Shown here piece by piece: positions 8,081-17,124 of a stretch of 64,000 nt of DNA. The stretch's first letter is position 1. Every line of letters begins with the position of its first letter. The notes beneath the pieces are model-generated. The model searched no databases. It saw only the letters and a program-made list of their open reading frames with translations, and was not told where the DNA came from. The stretch is from Hyphomicrobiales bacterium (lineage in GTDB: Bacteria; Pseudomonadota; Alphaproteobacteria; Rhizobiales; Rhizobiaceae), in contig UCNE01000017.1 in the NCBI GenBank assembly GCA_900473685.1, positions 1 through 64,000 of the forward strand, read 5' to 3'. The translations under genes were made by a program, and so were the position numbers.

Positions 8081-8803
8081 TTAAGGCAACCGCGTTTTGC
8101 CGACGGCGACCACCGGGCCGGTCGCCGTGCCGGTCGGCGAGCCGCCGAAAGGTTCGACACTAACGGCGAGCGTAACGCCCTCGCCGAACTTGGAACGCAG
8201 TTCAGGCGGAATGATGATCTCACCCCCGCCCGTCTGCGGCAGGATGCCCAGTGACCTGGCCGGATTGTCGCCCTCGATCAGCCAGAGTTCCAGCGATTTG
8301 GCCTCGGCCTGCTTTGCCGCAACCGGCGTGATTTTCAAGGCGCCGTTGCCGGCATCATATTGCGCCAGAAGATTGATTGTCGTGCTGGCATCGCCAGTCA
8401 GTTCGGCCACCAGCGGCCTCGTCTGGCTGGCAGGCGTCAGGATACCCGTGGCGAAGGTGGTAACCGTCACGAGACCCGCCACCGATGCCAACGTCAGCAC
8501 GCGCCACAATGCCAGCGAATTCCAGAACCCGGCGGCAGCAACAACCGGTTTGACCTGCGCGGCAAACAAGCGGCGCTCGACAGCGACCAGAACCTGCGGT
8601 GGCGGCGTGATCGGCTCATAGGCGTCATCGAAGGACGTCAGATTGCTCTGCCAGTGATTGACCATCGCCGCGAACGTGCCATCGAGAACCATGCGCGCCT
8701 CGACCTTGCGGCGGTCGTCGGCGGACAGAACACCCAGCACATATTCGCCCGCAATCACCTGGTCGCGACGGGAATCTCCGCTCTCGGGGTTCTGTGTGGT
8801 CAT
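8081..8803 (-). CDS. rskA: Anti-sigma factor, RskA/anti-sigma-K family
   Basis: A 240-residue membrane anti-sigma factor. The N-terminal cytoplasmic part contains the sigma-binding helices (AGEYVLGVLSADDRRKVEAR). A single membrane helix lies near residues 100-120 (WRVLTLASVAGLVTVTTFAT), and the C-terminal RskA-type domain is periplasmic (SLELWLIEGDNPARSLGIL). No HxxxCxxC zinc motif is seen. Its ATG overlaps the stop of the sigma gene (ATGA, 8800-8803), so the two are translationally coupled. It should hold the SigK-type factor inactive until an envelope signal triggers release, by regulated proteolysis in known cases. Confidence 0.9.
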   Translation of the reverse strand: MTTQNPESGDSRRDQVIAGEYVLGVLSADDRRKVEARMVLDGTFAAMVNHWQSNLTSFDDAYEPITPPPQVLVAVERRLFAAQVKPVVAAAGFWNSLALWRVLTLASVAGLVTVTTFATGILTPASQTRPLVAELTGDASTTINLLAQYDAGNGALKITPVAAKQAEAKSLELWLIEGDNPARSLGILPQTGGGEIIIPPELRSKFGEGVTLAVSVEPFGGSPTGTATGPVVAVGKTRLP

Positions 8804-9339
8804 CGCTCCATGCACTCTCTGAGTTTCAACAGGCTACGGCGCAGCCATGTTCGCATCGTGTTCAGCGGCGTGCCGAAAAGTTCGGCCAGTTCCTGGTAGC
8901 TCAACCCCTCGACATAGGCCTTGCGCACGGCATCGGCGCGGTCTGCCTCGAGTTCGTTCATGCAATTGTCGATCCGGCGGCCCTCCGCCGTATTGATGGC
9001 GGTTTTTTCCGGGTCCGGCGCAGAATCTGCCAGATCATATGCCTCGTCAATCGTGTTTGCCACCGGCTTTCGTGCGCGCAGATGATCGATCGCATGATTG
9101 CGCGCAATTGCCGAAAGCCAGGACATCGGATTGGTGCCGCCACTCGCAAAACGGTCTGCCCGCTGCCATATCTTGATGTAGATTTCCTGCAACGCTTCTT
9201 CCGCTTCCGTCCGGTCTCGCAGGATACGGACACAAATGGCAAAGAGTTTCGGGCTGGTCTGCCTGTAGAGAGCGGAGAAGGCGGCACGGTCCCTCAGCGA
9301 GACCTGACCGATCAGCGTGGAGATGTCGTCTGTGGTCAT
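8800..9339 (-). CDS. sigK: ECF RNA polymerase sigma factor, SigK-like
   Basis: A 179-residue sigma-70 family ECF factor. Region 2 is visible at about residues 22-90 (AFSALYRQTSPKLFAICVRI, EEALQEIYIKIWQRA, MSWLSAIARNHAIDHLR), and region 4 near 125-175 (RADAVRKAYVEGLSYQELAE, LNTMRTWLRRSLLKLRE). It overlaps rskA by ATGA. Pairing with an RskA-type anti-sigma places it with SigK-like factors, and the nearby fasciclin and msrB genes are probable targets. The exact group number cannot be assigned by eye. Confidence 0.92.
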   Translation of the reverse strand: MTTDDISTLIGQVSLRDRAAFSALYRQTSPKLFAICVRILRDRTEAEEALQEIYIKIWQRADRFASGGTNPMSWLSAIARNHAIDHLRARKPVANTIDEAYDLADSAPDPEKTAINTAEGRRIDNCMNELEADRADAVRKAYVEGLSYQELAELFGTPLNTMRTWLRRSLLKLRECMER

Positions 9340-9524
9340 GGATGCTCCGGTCCTCGTCCGTCAGCGGCGAACATAGGGCACTAATCCGGGGATAAAAAGG
9401 GGAGTTGCGGTAGATAAAAACGGTGCTACAGGCTGATGTCACACCGGCTTTATCTTTGCCACGGATCATTCCCTCCACCGGAAACTTGCGCTAAACAGCA
9501 CCCGGCTAATTTCGAGGTATTTCC

Positions 9525-10412
9525 ATGTCCGCATCAGAAAGCGAAATCCAGGCAAATCTTCTCGCCAAGGCGCTGCCCTATATGCAGCGCTACGAGAACA
9601 AGACGATCGTCGTCAAATATGGCGGCCACGCCATGGGCAATGCCGAGCTCGGCAAGGCCTTTGCCGCAGATATCGCGCTTTTGAAGCAGTCGGGTGTCAA
9701 CCCAATTGTCGTTCATGGCGGCGGCCCGCAGATCGGCGCGATGCTGACCAAGATGGGCATCGAATCAAAGTTCGAAGGCGGCCTGCGCGTCACCGATCAG
9801 AAAACCGTCGAGATCGTCGAAATGGTTCTGGCCGGCTCGATCAACAAGGAAATCGTCGCGCTGATCAACCAGACCGGCGAATGGGCGATCGGCCTGTGCG
9901 GCAAGGACGGCAACATGGTCTTTGCCGAGAAGGCCAAGAAGACCATCAAGGATCCGGACAGCAATATCGAACGCGTGCTTGATCTCGGCTTTGTCGGCGA
10001 GATCGTCGAAGTCGACCGCACCCTGCTCGACCTGCTTGCCCGCTCGGAAATGATCCCGGTCATCGCCCCGGTCGCTCCCGGCCGCGACGGCGCCACTTAC
10101 AACATCAACGCCGATACGTTTGCCGGCGCCATTGCCGGTGCGCTGAACGCCACCCGCCTGTTGTTCCTCACGGATGTTCCGGGCGTCCTCGACAAGAAGG
10201 GCGAACTGATCAAGGAACTCTCGGTCGCCGAAGCGCATGCGCTGATCAAGGACGGCACGATTTCCGGCGGCATGATCCCGAAGGTCGAAACCTGCATCGA
10301 GGCTCTCGCCCGCGGCGTCGAAGGCGTCGTCATCCTCAACGGCAAGACCGCGCATTCGGTGCTCCTGGAAATCTTCACGGAACATGGTGCGGGAACGCTG
10401 ATCGTTCCGTAA
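9525..10412 (+). CDS. argB: Acetylglutamate kinase
   Basis: ArgB phosphorylates N-acetyl-L-glutamate, the second step of arginine synthesis, in the cytoplasm. Its 295 residues are the usual length of the long, arginine-sensitive class. Amino-acid kinase motifs are clear: [27 protein letters not shown] and, near the end, [18 protein letters not shown]. Most Rhizobiales carry argB just after engB; here about 3.7 kb with the sigma factor group intervenes. No terminator was recognised after it. Confidence 0.97.
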   Translation: MSASESEIQANLLAKALPYMQRYENKTIVVKYGGHAMGNAELGKAFAADIALLKQSGVNPIVVHGGGPQIGAMLTKMGIESKFEGGLRVTDQKTVEIVEMVLAGSINKEIVALINQTGEWAIGLCGKDGNMVFAEKAKKTIKDPDSNIERVLDLGFVGEIVEVDRTLLDLLARSEMIPVIAPVAPGRDGATYNINADTFAGAIAGALNATRLLFLTDVPGVLDKKGELIKELSVAEAHALIKDGTISGGMIPKVETCIEALARGVEGVVILNGKTAHSVLLEIFTEHGAGTLIVP

Positions 10413-10622
10413 GGGGCGATAGGCAGGTTGACGGCGGCTGGATGTACGCCTTCGACCTCCGGCATTGACATGGATACTCTGCCTTTGGTCTGGTCATCAC
10501 ACGTTCAGGAGCATAATACGTCGGCTACCTGGAGCCGTGGTGGTGCACAGCTGTTGTTCTCCAGCAAGTTCACCGTCGAGGATAACGAGGTTTCCAGTTG
10601 CGCGCTCTGCGACAGGAACGAC

Positions 10623-10988
10623 TTACCACAAGTCTATACGAGCGCATTCGAGGGTTATGACATCGCCCTCTCTGATCCCCCCGGGCAAGGGATCGTCGGC
10701 AGAAAACTGAATATCGCCAACAGTAAGATAGCCTTGTTGCGCGTCGGACACCCTGGCCACCACGCGCTGCGCCAATCCAGCTGAATCGAGTTTATGAACT
10801 CCAAGCTCAGCTTTCGCGGTCCGTACGGCATCGCGTATTCCGAACAGATGAAGCCGATCATCTAACGAGTCACCGACTTTCACAGTGCAAGGCTGAGAAT
10901 AAGCCTCGCATCTATACGACCCGTTAGACACCAGAACTTCGGCTTCATCTGCTTCCTTCGAGAGCCAACGAATATCTTCGATTTTCAT
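10623..10988 (-). CDS. Hypothetical protein
   Basis: I do not recognise this 121-residue protein. It begins MKIEDIRWLSKEADEAEVLV, has a central cysteine pair (SYRCEAYSQPC) and ends DVITLECARIDLW. It looks soluble and acidic, with no signal peptide or membrane segment. A GGGGAATT stretch precedes the ATG and could serve as ribosome site. The protein composition is credible for coding sequence, but the gene stands alone between argB and a repeat-rich intergenic stretch. Confidence 0.55.
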   Translation of the reverse strand: MKIEDIRWLSKEADEAEVLVSNGSYRCEAYSQPCTVKVGDSLDDRLHLFGIRDAVRTAKAELGVHKLDSAGLAQRVVARVSDAQQGYLTVGDIQFSADDPLPGGIREGDVITLECARIDLW

Positions 10989-11122
10989 ATCAATTCCCCG
11001 CCATCTCCAGCCAAGATTGAGGTTCGGCTTTCAACAGCAGCAATGGCGCACTTTTACTGTGCCTGCCTTTGCTCGCCGCAAAAATCCGGCCACGCGATCG
11101 GTGCCCATGAAAAGAGTCTTTC

Positions 11123-11178
11123 AGCGGCGCAGACGCGCCGCTACTGGATCCCCGCCACAAGGGCGAGGATGACGGGGA
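11123..11178. repeat. Intergenic inverted repeats (Rhizobiales-type)
   Basis: Two adjacent inverted repeats: AGCGGCGC / GCGCCGCT (arms 11123-11130 and 11135-11142), then TGGATCCCCGCCACAAGGGC (from 11145) continuing into GAGGATGACG. The second resembles a dispersed intergenic motif common in proteobacteria. The whole 10989-11234 gap otherwise shows no gene. Confidence 0.5.
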
Positions 11179-11234
11179 GTGTGAGGTGACCACTCCAGAA
11201 TCGTAACCCCGCGAGCGCTGGAAACCCAGGCCCC

Positions 11235-12002
11235 TCAGCCCTGTTGATAAACCTTTGCCGCCTCACCCTTCAGCCACTCGATCATCGCCCGGTAGGGTCC
11301 CGGCCCATAGCTGATCCGCGCCACACCCAGCCCAGCCAGTGTCTTCACATCCATGCCCGGCCGCATCATGATGTTGACCGGCAATGCCACCGCTTCGCAA
11401 ACCCTTCCAATCAGGTCCGGGTTTGCCAATCCCGGCACGAAGAAACCGTTGGCGCCGGCCTCAGCGTACGCTGCCGCCCGCTCGATCGCCTCGTCCACCA
11501 GCGGTGCATGGCGGACGGGATCGGAGAGTTTTAGGAAAAGATCTGTGCGGGCATTGATGAAGAAGGGAATGCCCTTTTCATCGGCCTTAGCCCGGATCGC
11601 CTTCACTCGGGCAGCCTGTGCCTCGAGCGTATGCAGCCCGCTGCCGCCAATCACCTGATCCTCGAAATTGATGCCAACGGCACCGATACCGATGACATGG
11701 CCGACATTCTGCGCAGTCGCGTCAGCGTCCTCGGCGTAGCCACCCTCGAAATCGACCGACACCGGCAGATCGGTGGCAGCAACGATGCTGCGGGCGACAT
11801 CGATTAGGTGCAACATGGGGATTTGCTGGCCATCGCCATAACCGTTGGCATCGGCCACCGACCAGCTTCCGGTCGCCAGCGCCTTGGCGCCCGATGCCGC
11901 CACCGCCTTGGCCGTGCCCGCATCCCAGATGTTGTAGAGCACCACCGGATCGCCCTTGCGATGCAGGTTGGCGAACGCCTTTGCCTTGTCCGTCTGGTTC
12001 AT
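11235..12002 (-). CDS. Isocitrate lyase/PEP mutase family protein
   Basis: A 255-residue PEP mutase/isocitrate lyase superfamily enzyme, expected to act on C-C or C-P bonds of 2-oxo or 2-hydroxy acids. The fold marks are present: VVLYNIWDAGTAKAVAASGA at the start, the metal-binding VSVDFEGGYAED, and GINFEDQ. The cysteine motif of true isocitrate lyases and 2-methylisocitrate lyases (KKCGH) is absent, so its reaction is open. Its ATG overlaps the ada stop by four bases (11999-12002), so both are co-translated from one transcript. The link to DNA alkylation repair is unexplained. Confidence 0.85.
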   Translation of the reverse strand: MNQTDKAKAFANLHRKGDPVVLYNIWDAGTAKAVAASGAKALATGSWSVADANGYGDGQQIPMLHLIDVARSIVAATDLPVSVDFEGGYAEDADATAQNVGHVIGIGAVGINFEDQVIGGSGLHTLEAQAARVKAIRAKADEKGIPFFINARTDLFLKLSDPVRHAPLVDEAIERAAAYAEAGANGFFVPGLANPDLIGRVCEAVALPVNIMMRPGMDVKTLAGLGVARISYGPGPYRAMIEWLKGEAAKVYQQG

Positions 12003-13078
12003 CGTCTTTCCTCCGAAAACAATCCTGTGGGCCTCATCCTGCCTTCATGCCGCAAAAGCCACTGCTTGCGCCAGATGCCGCCGCCATATCCGGTCAGCGA
12101 GCCATCCGTACCAATGCAGCGATGACAGGGAATGACAATCGAAATCTGGTTGGCGCCATTGGCCTTGGCGACGGCCCGGACCGCTTTCATCGTATCCACG
12201 TCACGGGCAATATCGCCATAGGAGCGCGTCTCGCCCGGCGGAATATCCTGCAGTTTCGCCCAGACCTGCCGCTCGAACGCCGTTCCGTTCAGGGCCAGCG
12301 GCGTCTTGAAGGCGCCCGGCTTGCCGGCGAAATAGTCCGAAAGCTCGGTTTCGATCTGCGCAATCGGCGGCGTTTTTCCCGGCGCGACCGAAGAGCGTGT
12401 CTGGCGCTTCAGCTTCTCCATCTCGGCCGGCAATCCCTTGCGGTCGTGAAACTCCAAGAGATGCAGGCGTGTCTCGTCCCCCACCGCAACCATCGGCCCG
12501 AGCGGCGTCTCCATCCAGTCGGCATAAAGCAGTGTCCGTCCCTGCGACATCGCCGGGGCGCCGCCGATCAGCCGCGCGAAGGCGGCGCGAAAGCCGCTTG
12601 GCGATTCATAACCGGCCTCGATCTGGGCATCGATGACGCGGCCGCCATCGGCCAGATGCCGCGCTGCTGCGCCCAGCCTTCGATGCCGGGCGAGATCGAG
12701 GAACGTGATGCCGAGGTGGCGCTTGAAGGCGCGGCGCACGGTGGACGGATCATGGCCGCGCCGGATCAGATCGGTCTCGCTCCAGCGCCGCTCCGGATCG
12801 GCGTCGAGGGCCTGCATCAGGCTATCGACGATCGCATCCTTACCGCCTGCGGTTTCCAACGGACGGCAGCGCAGGCAGGGCCGGAACCCCGCCTCCAGGC
12901 AGGTGCCGATCGAATCGACGAAGATGGTGTTCTCGCGCCTGGGCTTTCGCGCCGGGCATGAGAGGCGGCAGAAGATGCCGGTGGTCTTCACACAGACGAA
13001 GGCCGAGCCTTCATAATCGGTGCTGCGCGCCAGGAGCGCGTCGTAAAGGGTGTCTTCAGGGGGTAGATCAAACAGCAT
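11999..13078 (-). CDS. ada: Ada: regulator and O6-methylguanine-DNA methyltransferase
   Basis: The adaptive response protein, in order: the N-terminal methylphosphotriester-accepting zinc domain with four cysteines (C37, C41, C68, C71), an AraC-type helix-turn-helix region (about 80-175), and the C-terminal methyltransferase with IPCHRCIG, active cysteine C318. At 359 residues it matches E. coli Ada. It removes methyl groups from DNA and, when methylated, activates its own promoter. The ATG at 13078 has AGAAGG just upstream and is preferred over a GTG fifteen bases earlier. It is co-transcribed with the PEP-mutase-like gene. Confidence 0.95.
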   Translation of the reverse strand: MLFDLPPEDTLYDALLARSTDYEGSAFVCVKTTGIFCRLSCPARKPRRENTIFVDSIGTCLEAGFRPCLRCRPLETAGGKDAIVDSLMQALDADPERRWSETDLIRRGHDPSTVRRAFKRHLGITFLDLARHRRLGAAARHLADGGRVIDAQIEAGYESPSGFRAAFARLIGGAPAMSQGRTLLYADWMETPLGPMVAVGDETRLHLLEFHDRKGLPAEMEKLKRQTRSSVAPGKTPPIAQIETELSDYFAGKPGAFKTPLALNGTAFERQVWAKLQDIPPGETRSYGDIARDVDTMKAVRAVAKANGANQISIVIPCHRCIGTDGSLTGYGGGIWRKQWLLRHEGRMRPTGLFSEERR

Positions 13079-13135
13079 GATCCCTTCTACCACCGGACGC
13101 TTCTGGGCGCCGCCGAAAATCGGGCGCGTATTTTT

Positions 13136-14050
13136 TTAAAGTACCAGCAGCATCACCACGCCGAGCACGATCAGCAGGCAACCGAGAACCTCCAGCTTGT
13201 TGATCCATTCGCGGAAGATGAACACGGCCGACGCAAAGGTGAACAGCATTTCCACCTGCGCCACCACCTTGACGATCGCCGCCTGCTGCAGCGTCATCGC
13301 CATAAACCAGCCGAACGAGGCGGACGCACCGGCAAAGCCGACCAGCAGGCCCGGCCGCCACGCCTTGACCACCCGTTTCAACTCGTCCGGCTCGCGGATC
13401 AGGATCCAGGCCAGCATCGTCACGGTCTGCAGCAGGATGACGAAGCCGAGCGTAAAACTCGCCTGCATGACGAAATCCGGCTCGGGCAGGCTCGGGGCCA
13501 GCGCCAGCGAGGCAGACCGGTAGGACACCGCCGACAGACCGAAGAACGTGCCAGACAGAAGGCCGATTCCAGCTGTGCGAGTAAACACCGACGTCACCAG
13601 CGATGTGACGCTGAGCGGCGTCCTCGCCACCGAAATGATCATCACGCCGACGACGGAAATCGCGATCGCAACCAGCGTTCCCCGGCTTGCCGCTTCCCCA
13701 AGAAAGACCAGCGCAAACAGCGCCGCCTGCGCCGGCTCGGTGCGGGAATAGGCGGTTCCCACCGCAAAATTGCGGAAGGAAAACAGATGTACGAGCAGGA
13801 AGGTCGCGGCGATCTGCGACAGACCGCCGATCACGGCCCAAAGGAAGAAATGCGCATCCGGAACCGGCAGCGGCCGGTCGAACCCGCGCCAGAGAATGGC
13901 GAGGTAGACCAGCGCGAACGGCACGCCGTAACCGAAGCGCACGAAGGTCGCCCCGGTCGTGCCCATCACGCCCTTCAGGTGTTTTTGCATGGCGGAGCGG
14001 ATGTTCTGCAGGAAGGCAGCCGCGATGGTGATGACGATCCAGGTTTGCAT
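13136..14050 (-). CDS. EamA/DMT superfamily transporter
   Basis: A 304-residue integral membrane protein with about ten hydrophobic helices, starting MQTWIVITIAAAFLQNIRSA. The first half carries KHLKGVMGTTGATFVRFGYG and the second ends LGCLLIVLGVVMLLVL. It belongs to the EamA-like drug/metabolite transporters, but unlike the other three EamA genes in the window it has no LysR neighbour. It lies 57 bases upstream of ada on the same strand and may share its transcript. The substrate is unknown. Confidence 0.82.
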   Translation of the reverse strand: MQTWIVITIAAAFLQNIRSAMQKHLKGVMGTTGATFVRFGYGVPFALVYLAILWRGFDRPLPVPDAHFFLWAVIGGLSQIAATFLLVHLFSFRNFAVGTAYSRTEPAQAALFALVFLGEAASRGTLVAIAISVVGVMIISVARTPLSVTSLVTSVFTRTAGIGLLSGTFFGLSAVSYRSASLALAPSLPEPDFVMQASFTLGFVILLQTVTMLAWILIREPDELKRVVKAWRPGLLVGFAGASASFGWFMAMTLQQAAIVKVVAQVEMLFTFASAVFIFREWINKLEVLGCLLIVLGVVMLLVL

Positions 14051-14260
14051 CCGTGCGGGCTAGCATGCCCGGCGGGCGGAATCCATCACCGTCCATCGTA
14101 AACCTTCCATTGTCGCCCTTGTGCAACAACACCGGTAGCGGCTGGTGGCGGGCCATCGAAATGGCCGTTTCAAGGGAAATCACCTTTGCCGCGAGCCCGG
14201 CCTGCTCATGCGCGCATATTTCCCATTTGCGTCGGCCGCGACCCGTGGCATAACCCGCCC

Positions 14261-14974
14261 ATGACACAGCTCGACCGCCTGCCGACCCAAGCCGATTTCG
14301 CCCATGTCACCGACTGGGTGTTCGATCTCGACAACACGCTCTACCCGCATCACGTCAATCTGTTCTCGCAGATCGACCGCAACATGACGGCGTATGTCGC
14401 GGCGCTTTTGACGCTGGATCCAGTTTCGGCCAAGGCGCTGCAAAAGGAATATTACCGCGATCACGGCACCACGCTGCAGGGCCTGATGATCCATCACGGC
14501 ATCGATCCCAATGATTTCCTGCAGAAGGCGCATGCGATCGACTATTCCGTCGTTCCGGCCGACCCCGCTCTCGGCGAAGCCATCAAGGCGCTGCCGGGCC
14601 GCAAGTTCATCTTCACCAATGGCAGCGTCAAGCACGCCGAAATGACGGCCCGCGCGCTCGGTATTCTCGATCATTTCGACGATATCTTTGACATCGTCGC
14701 TGCCGAATACGTGCCCAAACCCGCCGGCGATACCTATCACAAGTTCATGAGCCTGCACCGGGTCGATACCAAACATGCCGCCATGTTCGAAGACCTGCCG
14801 CGCAATCTGGTGGTGCCGAAGACGCTTGGCATGAAGACGGTTCTCCTGGTGCCGCGCAATTTCGAATACGAGTTTGCCGAAGCCTGGGAAAAGCCCGGCG
14901 ATGGCGACGCACAGGCCGATTATGTCACCGAAGACCTGACGGGTTTCCTCAACCGGATTTTGTCCGAAGGCTGA
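14261..14974 (+). CDS. Pyrimidine 5'-nucleotidase (HAD family)
   Basis: A 237-residue haloacid dehalogenase superfamily phosphatase of the SDT1/PHM8-like pyrimidine 5'-nucleotidase group. It dephosphorylates UMP/CMP-type nucleotides. Motif I is VFDLDNTLYP (nucleophile and acid/base aspartates), motif II FIFTNGS, and motif III/IV lies around VPKPAGDTYHKF and AAMFEDLPRN. The ATG at 14261 starts MTQLDRLPTQADFAHV; upstream in-frame codons have no ribosome site. In Rhizobiales this gene is regularly found near dapD, as here. Confidence 0.9.
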   Translation: MTQLDRLPTQADFAHVTDWVFDLDNTLYPHHVNLFSQIDRNMTAYVAALLTLDPVSAKALQKEYYRDHGTTLQGLMIHHGIDPNDFLQKAHAIDYSVVPADPALGEAIKALPGRKFIFTNGSVKHAEMTARALGILDHFDDIFDIVAAEYVPKPAGDTYHKFMSLHRVDTKHAAMFEDLPRNLVVPKTLGMKTVLLVPRNFEYEFAEAWEKPGDGDAQADYVTEDLTGFLNRILSEG

Positions 14975-15106
14975 GACAGCGGAACACAGTTTTGACACGG
15001 AAAAACCTGTTTTCTGTCAACGACTTACATTACAAAACTTTAACTGGCCATATCCGCCGGGACGTCTATCTTTTTCCATGAACCTGCTCATGGAAAGGAT
15101 TTTGAC

Positions 15107-15634
15107 ATGCGGAAGAACACTCTGATCCTCGGCGCCGTCGCTGCCAGCATCGCCCTGACCGGCTTTGTCGCGCCCACCTTCGCCGCCCGGCAGAAGCCGA
15201 CGCCGGAACAACGGGCGGAATGGATGATCAAGCGCTTCGATACCAATGGCGACGGCAAGGTCTCGCTGGACGAGGTCAACGCCAAAACCGCCGACGCCTT
15301 CAAGGCGTTCGATGCCGATGGCAACGGCCAGGTTACCCGTGACGAGATCAAGGCCAAGCGTACGGCCTTCCGCGAGGCCCGCAAGGAGTGGCGGGCCGCC
15401 AAGGACAAGACCGGCGACGAAAAGACCGCGGCGATGGAAAAGCTCAAGGAAATGCGTCCTGCCATGCTGCCCGGAATGCGGCACAAGGGTTTCAAGCGCA
15501 CTGACACCGACAAGAACGGTTCACTCAGCCTGACCGAAGTGACGGCGCGGGCGGACGCCATGTTCAAGCGCCGCGACACCAATGGCGATGGCGTCATCGA
15601 CGCCTCGGACTTCACCAAGACCAAGAAGATCTGA
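15107..15634 (+). CDS. Secreted EF-hand calcium-binding protein
   Basis: A 175-residue protein with a Sec signal peptide (MRKNTLILGAVAASIALTGF, cleavage after PTFA). Four EF-hand loops are visible: DTNGDGKVSLDE, DADGNGQVTRDE, DTDKNGSLSLTE and DTNGDGVIDASD. A charged helical linker separates the two pairs. All loops keep Asp at position 1; the last ends in Asp rather than Glu at position 12. It is probably a periplasmic calcium-binding protein of unknown role. It is followed by a strong bidirectional terminator shared with the convergent PepSY gene. Confidence 0.92.
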   Translation: MRKNTLILGAVAASIALTGFVAPTFAARQKPTPEQRAEWMIKRFDTNGDGKVSLDEVNAKTADAFKAFDADGNGQVTRDEIKAKRTAFREARKEWRAAKDKTGDEKTAAMEKLKEMRPAMLPGMRHKGFKRTDTDKNGSLSLTEVTARADAMFKRRDTNGDGVIDASDFTKTKKI

Positions 15635-15638
15635 TTGT

Positions 15639-15670
15639 ATGACCCCGGCCAACCCATTGGCCGGGGTCAT
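15639..15670. terminator. Bidirectional terminator between EF-hand and PepSY genes
   Basis: A perfect 14-bp stem (ATGACCCCGGCCAA / TTGGCCGGGGTCAT) with loop CCCA lies five bases after the EF-hand stop and 17 bases after the stop of the convergent PepSY gene. The T tail is weak on both sides, but the position and stem strength support termination. Confidence 0.75.
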
Positions 15671-15687
15671 CAGCTTGCAGCAACCTT

Positions 15688-17061
15688 TTATTGCGGCGCA
15701 AACCGGATGGCACGCCGGAAGAGCGGGTAGCTCCAGTCCAGCACCAGCATCACCACCAGCGAGATCCCCACCAGCGGAAAGAGAATGCCGCCGATCGCGA
15801 GCAGCGCGATCAGGCCGCGAAACACCCTTCTGTCCGTAGGCATCGGCGGCACGCCGAGCGAGCCCTTCGGCCGGCGCTTCCACCACATCACTCCAGCCGA
15901 AATTGCCAGAAGCACGATGGTAATGCATGCCAGGAGCAGGGCGAGTTGGTTGATGAGCCCGAATTCCTGCCCCATGTGGACATTGATACCCCATTCCAGC
16001 GCCCTGCCGAGCGGGCCGTAATCGGCATAGCTCATGTCGATCAGCGGCTTGCCGCTATACTGATCGAGATGCACGACGCGCTGCTGCGAAACATCGTCGG
16101 GATAGACGGAACCGGTATAGACGCCCTGCGGTTTCGCCGGAATGTTGACGGCATAGCCATGATGCAGGCCGAGCCTGTCGAACGTGGCGACGGCCTGATC
16201 GAGCGTGATCGGCGCAGCACCTTGTCCCGTCGATTGCGGCACCTGTGCCTGTTCCAGCGACCACGTCGTCTTGGCGATATGATCAAGATGTTCGCCGGAC
16301 ATCGGCACGGCGGTGCGCACGCCGGCCGGATAGCCGAAATTGTTGCCGTTCGCCCATTCGTTGACCTTCTCGCCCCAGACGCCGGACCAGGGCATGCCGG
16401 TCACGGCGAGGAAGACAATGAAGAAGCCGACGAAGATGCCGCTGACCGCATGGGTGTCGCGCCAGAATACCCGCCGTTTCGGCGTACCGCGTACGCTCAC
16501 AACCCCGCCTGTCTGGGTGCGTGGCCACCAGAGATAGATGCCGGTGGCGACCAGAAGTATCGACCAGCCTGCAGCGATCTCGATCAGCGTCCGCGCGAAC
16601 GAGCCGAAATATGTCAGGCTATGCAGGCTGCGGATGGTCCACATGATGGTGCCGCGATCAGGCAACGCGCCCAGTACCTTTCCGTCATAGGGATTGACGT
16701 AAACCGCCAGCCGGCCGGCAGCAGGCGTGCTGACGGTGATCTCGACGGAATCTGTCGAAGATGGCGGATCGGTATATTTGATCGCCGTGCCGGGATAGGC
16801 GGCCAGTGCCGCCGCGACCATCACTGAAGGTGCGGCGGTGACGGTATTTTCCTGAACCTCGACCCGCTTCAGGCCGGCATACACGAGACCATCGATCTCG
16901 TCGCGAAACAGGTAGAGCGCGCCGGTGACCGCCAGCGTGATCAGAAAGGGCAGGACCAGCAGGCCTGCGTAGAAATGCCAGCGCCAGACGGCACGGTAAA
17001 GATCGGACGGCGAACGCGCCGCAACAGCCGCGTCCGCGCGGCCGATGGTGAAATCGGACAT
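15688..17061 (-). CDS. PepSY-associated transmembrane protein (iron-uptake/reductase type)
   Basis: A 457-residue PepSY_TM family membrane protein, related to PiuB/FsrB-type proteins that reduce ferric siderophores or serve iron uptake. Visible helices include WHFYAGLLVLPFLITLAVTG near residue 30 (with the conserved WHFYAG), SGIFVGFFIVFLAVTGMPWS in the middle and two to three near the C-terminus. Histidines in or near the helices could bind haem. The ATG at 17061 has GGAG nine bases upstream. It is followed in the same direction (upstream) by a small secreted cysteine-containing protein, a frequent partner of such genes. Confidence 0.85.
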   Translation of the reverse strand: MSDFTIGRADAAVAARSPSDLYRAVWRWHFYAGLLVLPFLITLAVTGALYLFRDEIDGLVYAGLKRVEVQENTVTAAPSVMVAAALAAYPGTAIKYTDPPSSTDSVEITVSTPAAGRLAVYVNPYDGKVLGALPDRGTIMWTIRSLHSLTYFGSFARTLIEIAAGWSILLVATGIYLWWPRTQTGGVVSVRGTPKRRVFWRDTHAVSGIFVGFFIVFLAVTGMPWSGVWGEKVNEWANGNNFGYPAGVRTAVPMSGEHLDHIAKTTWSLEQAQVPQSTGQGAAPITLDQAVATFDRLGLHHGYAVNIPAKPQGVYTGSVYPDDVSQQRVVHLDQYSGKPLIDMSYADYGPLGRALEWGINVHMGQEFGLINQLALLLACITIVLLAISAGVMWWKRRPKGSLGVPPMPTDRRVFRGLIALLAIGGILFPLVGISLVVMLVLDWSYPLFRRAIRFAPQ

Positions 17062-17124
17062 GGGGTTTCTCCAGATGAGCTTAGATAGCGGCCGTCGCCT
17101 CACGCGCGGCCGGGATTCGAGATG

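Noticed and set aside
10990..11193. A 67-codon minus-strand frame in the repeat-rich gap after argB
   Set aside because: It is made mostly of inverted repeat sequence and lacks a ribosome site; the stretch is better explained as an intergenic repeat.
13068..14267. A 399-codon minus-strand frame offset from the EamA gene at 13136
   Set aside because: It is a shifted frame of the real transporter gene; its translation is glycine/arginine-rich without helices, unlike the EamA frame.
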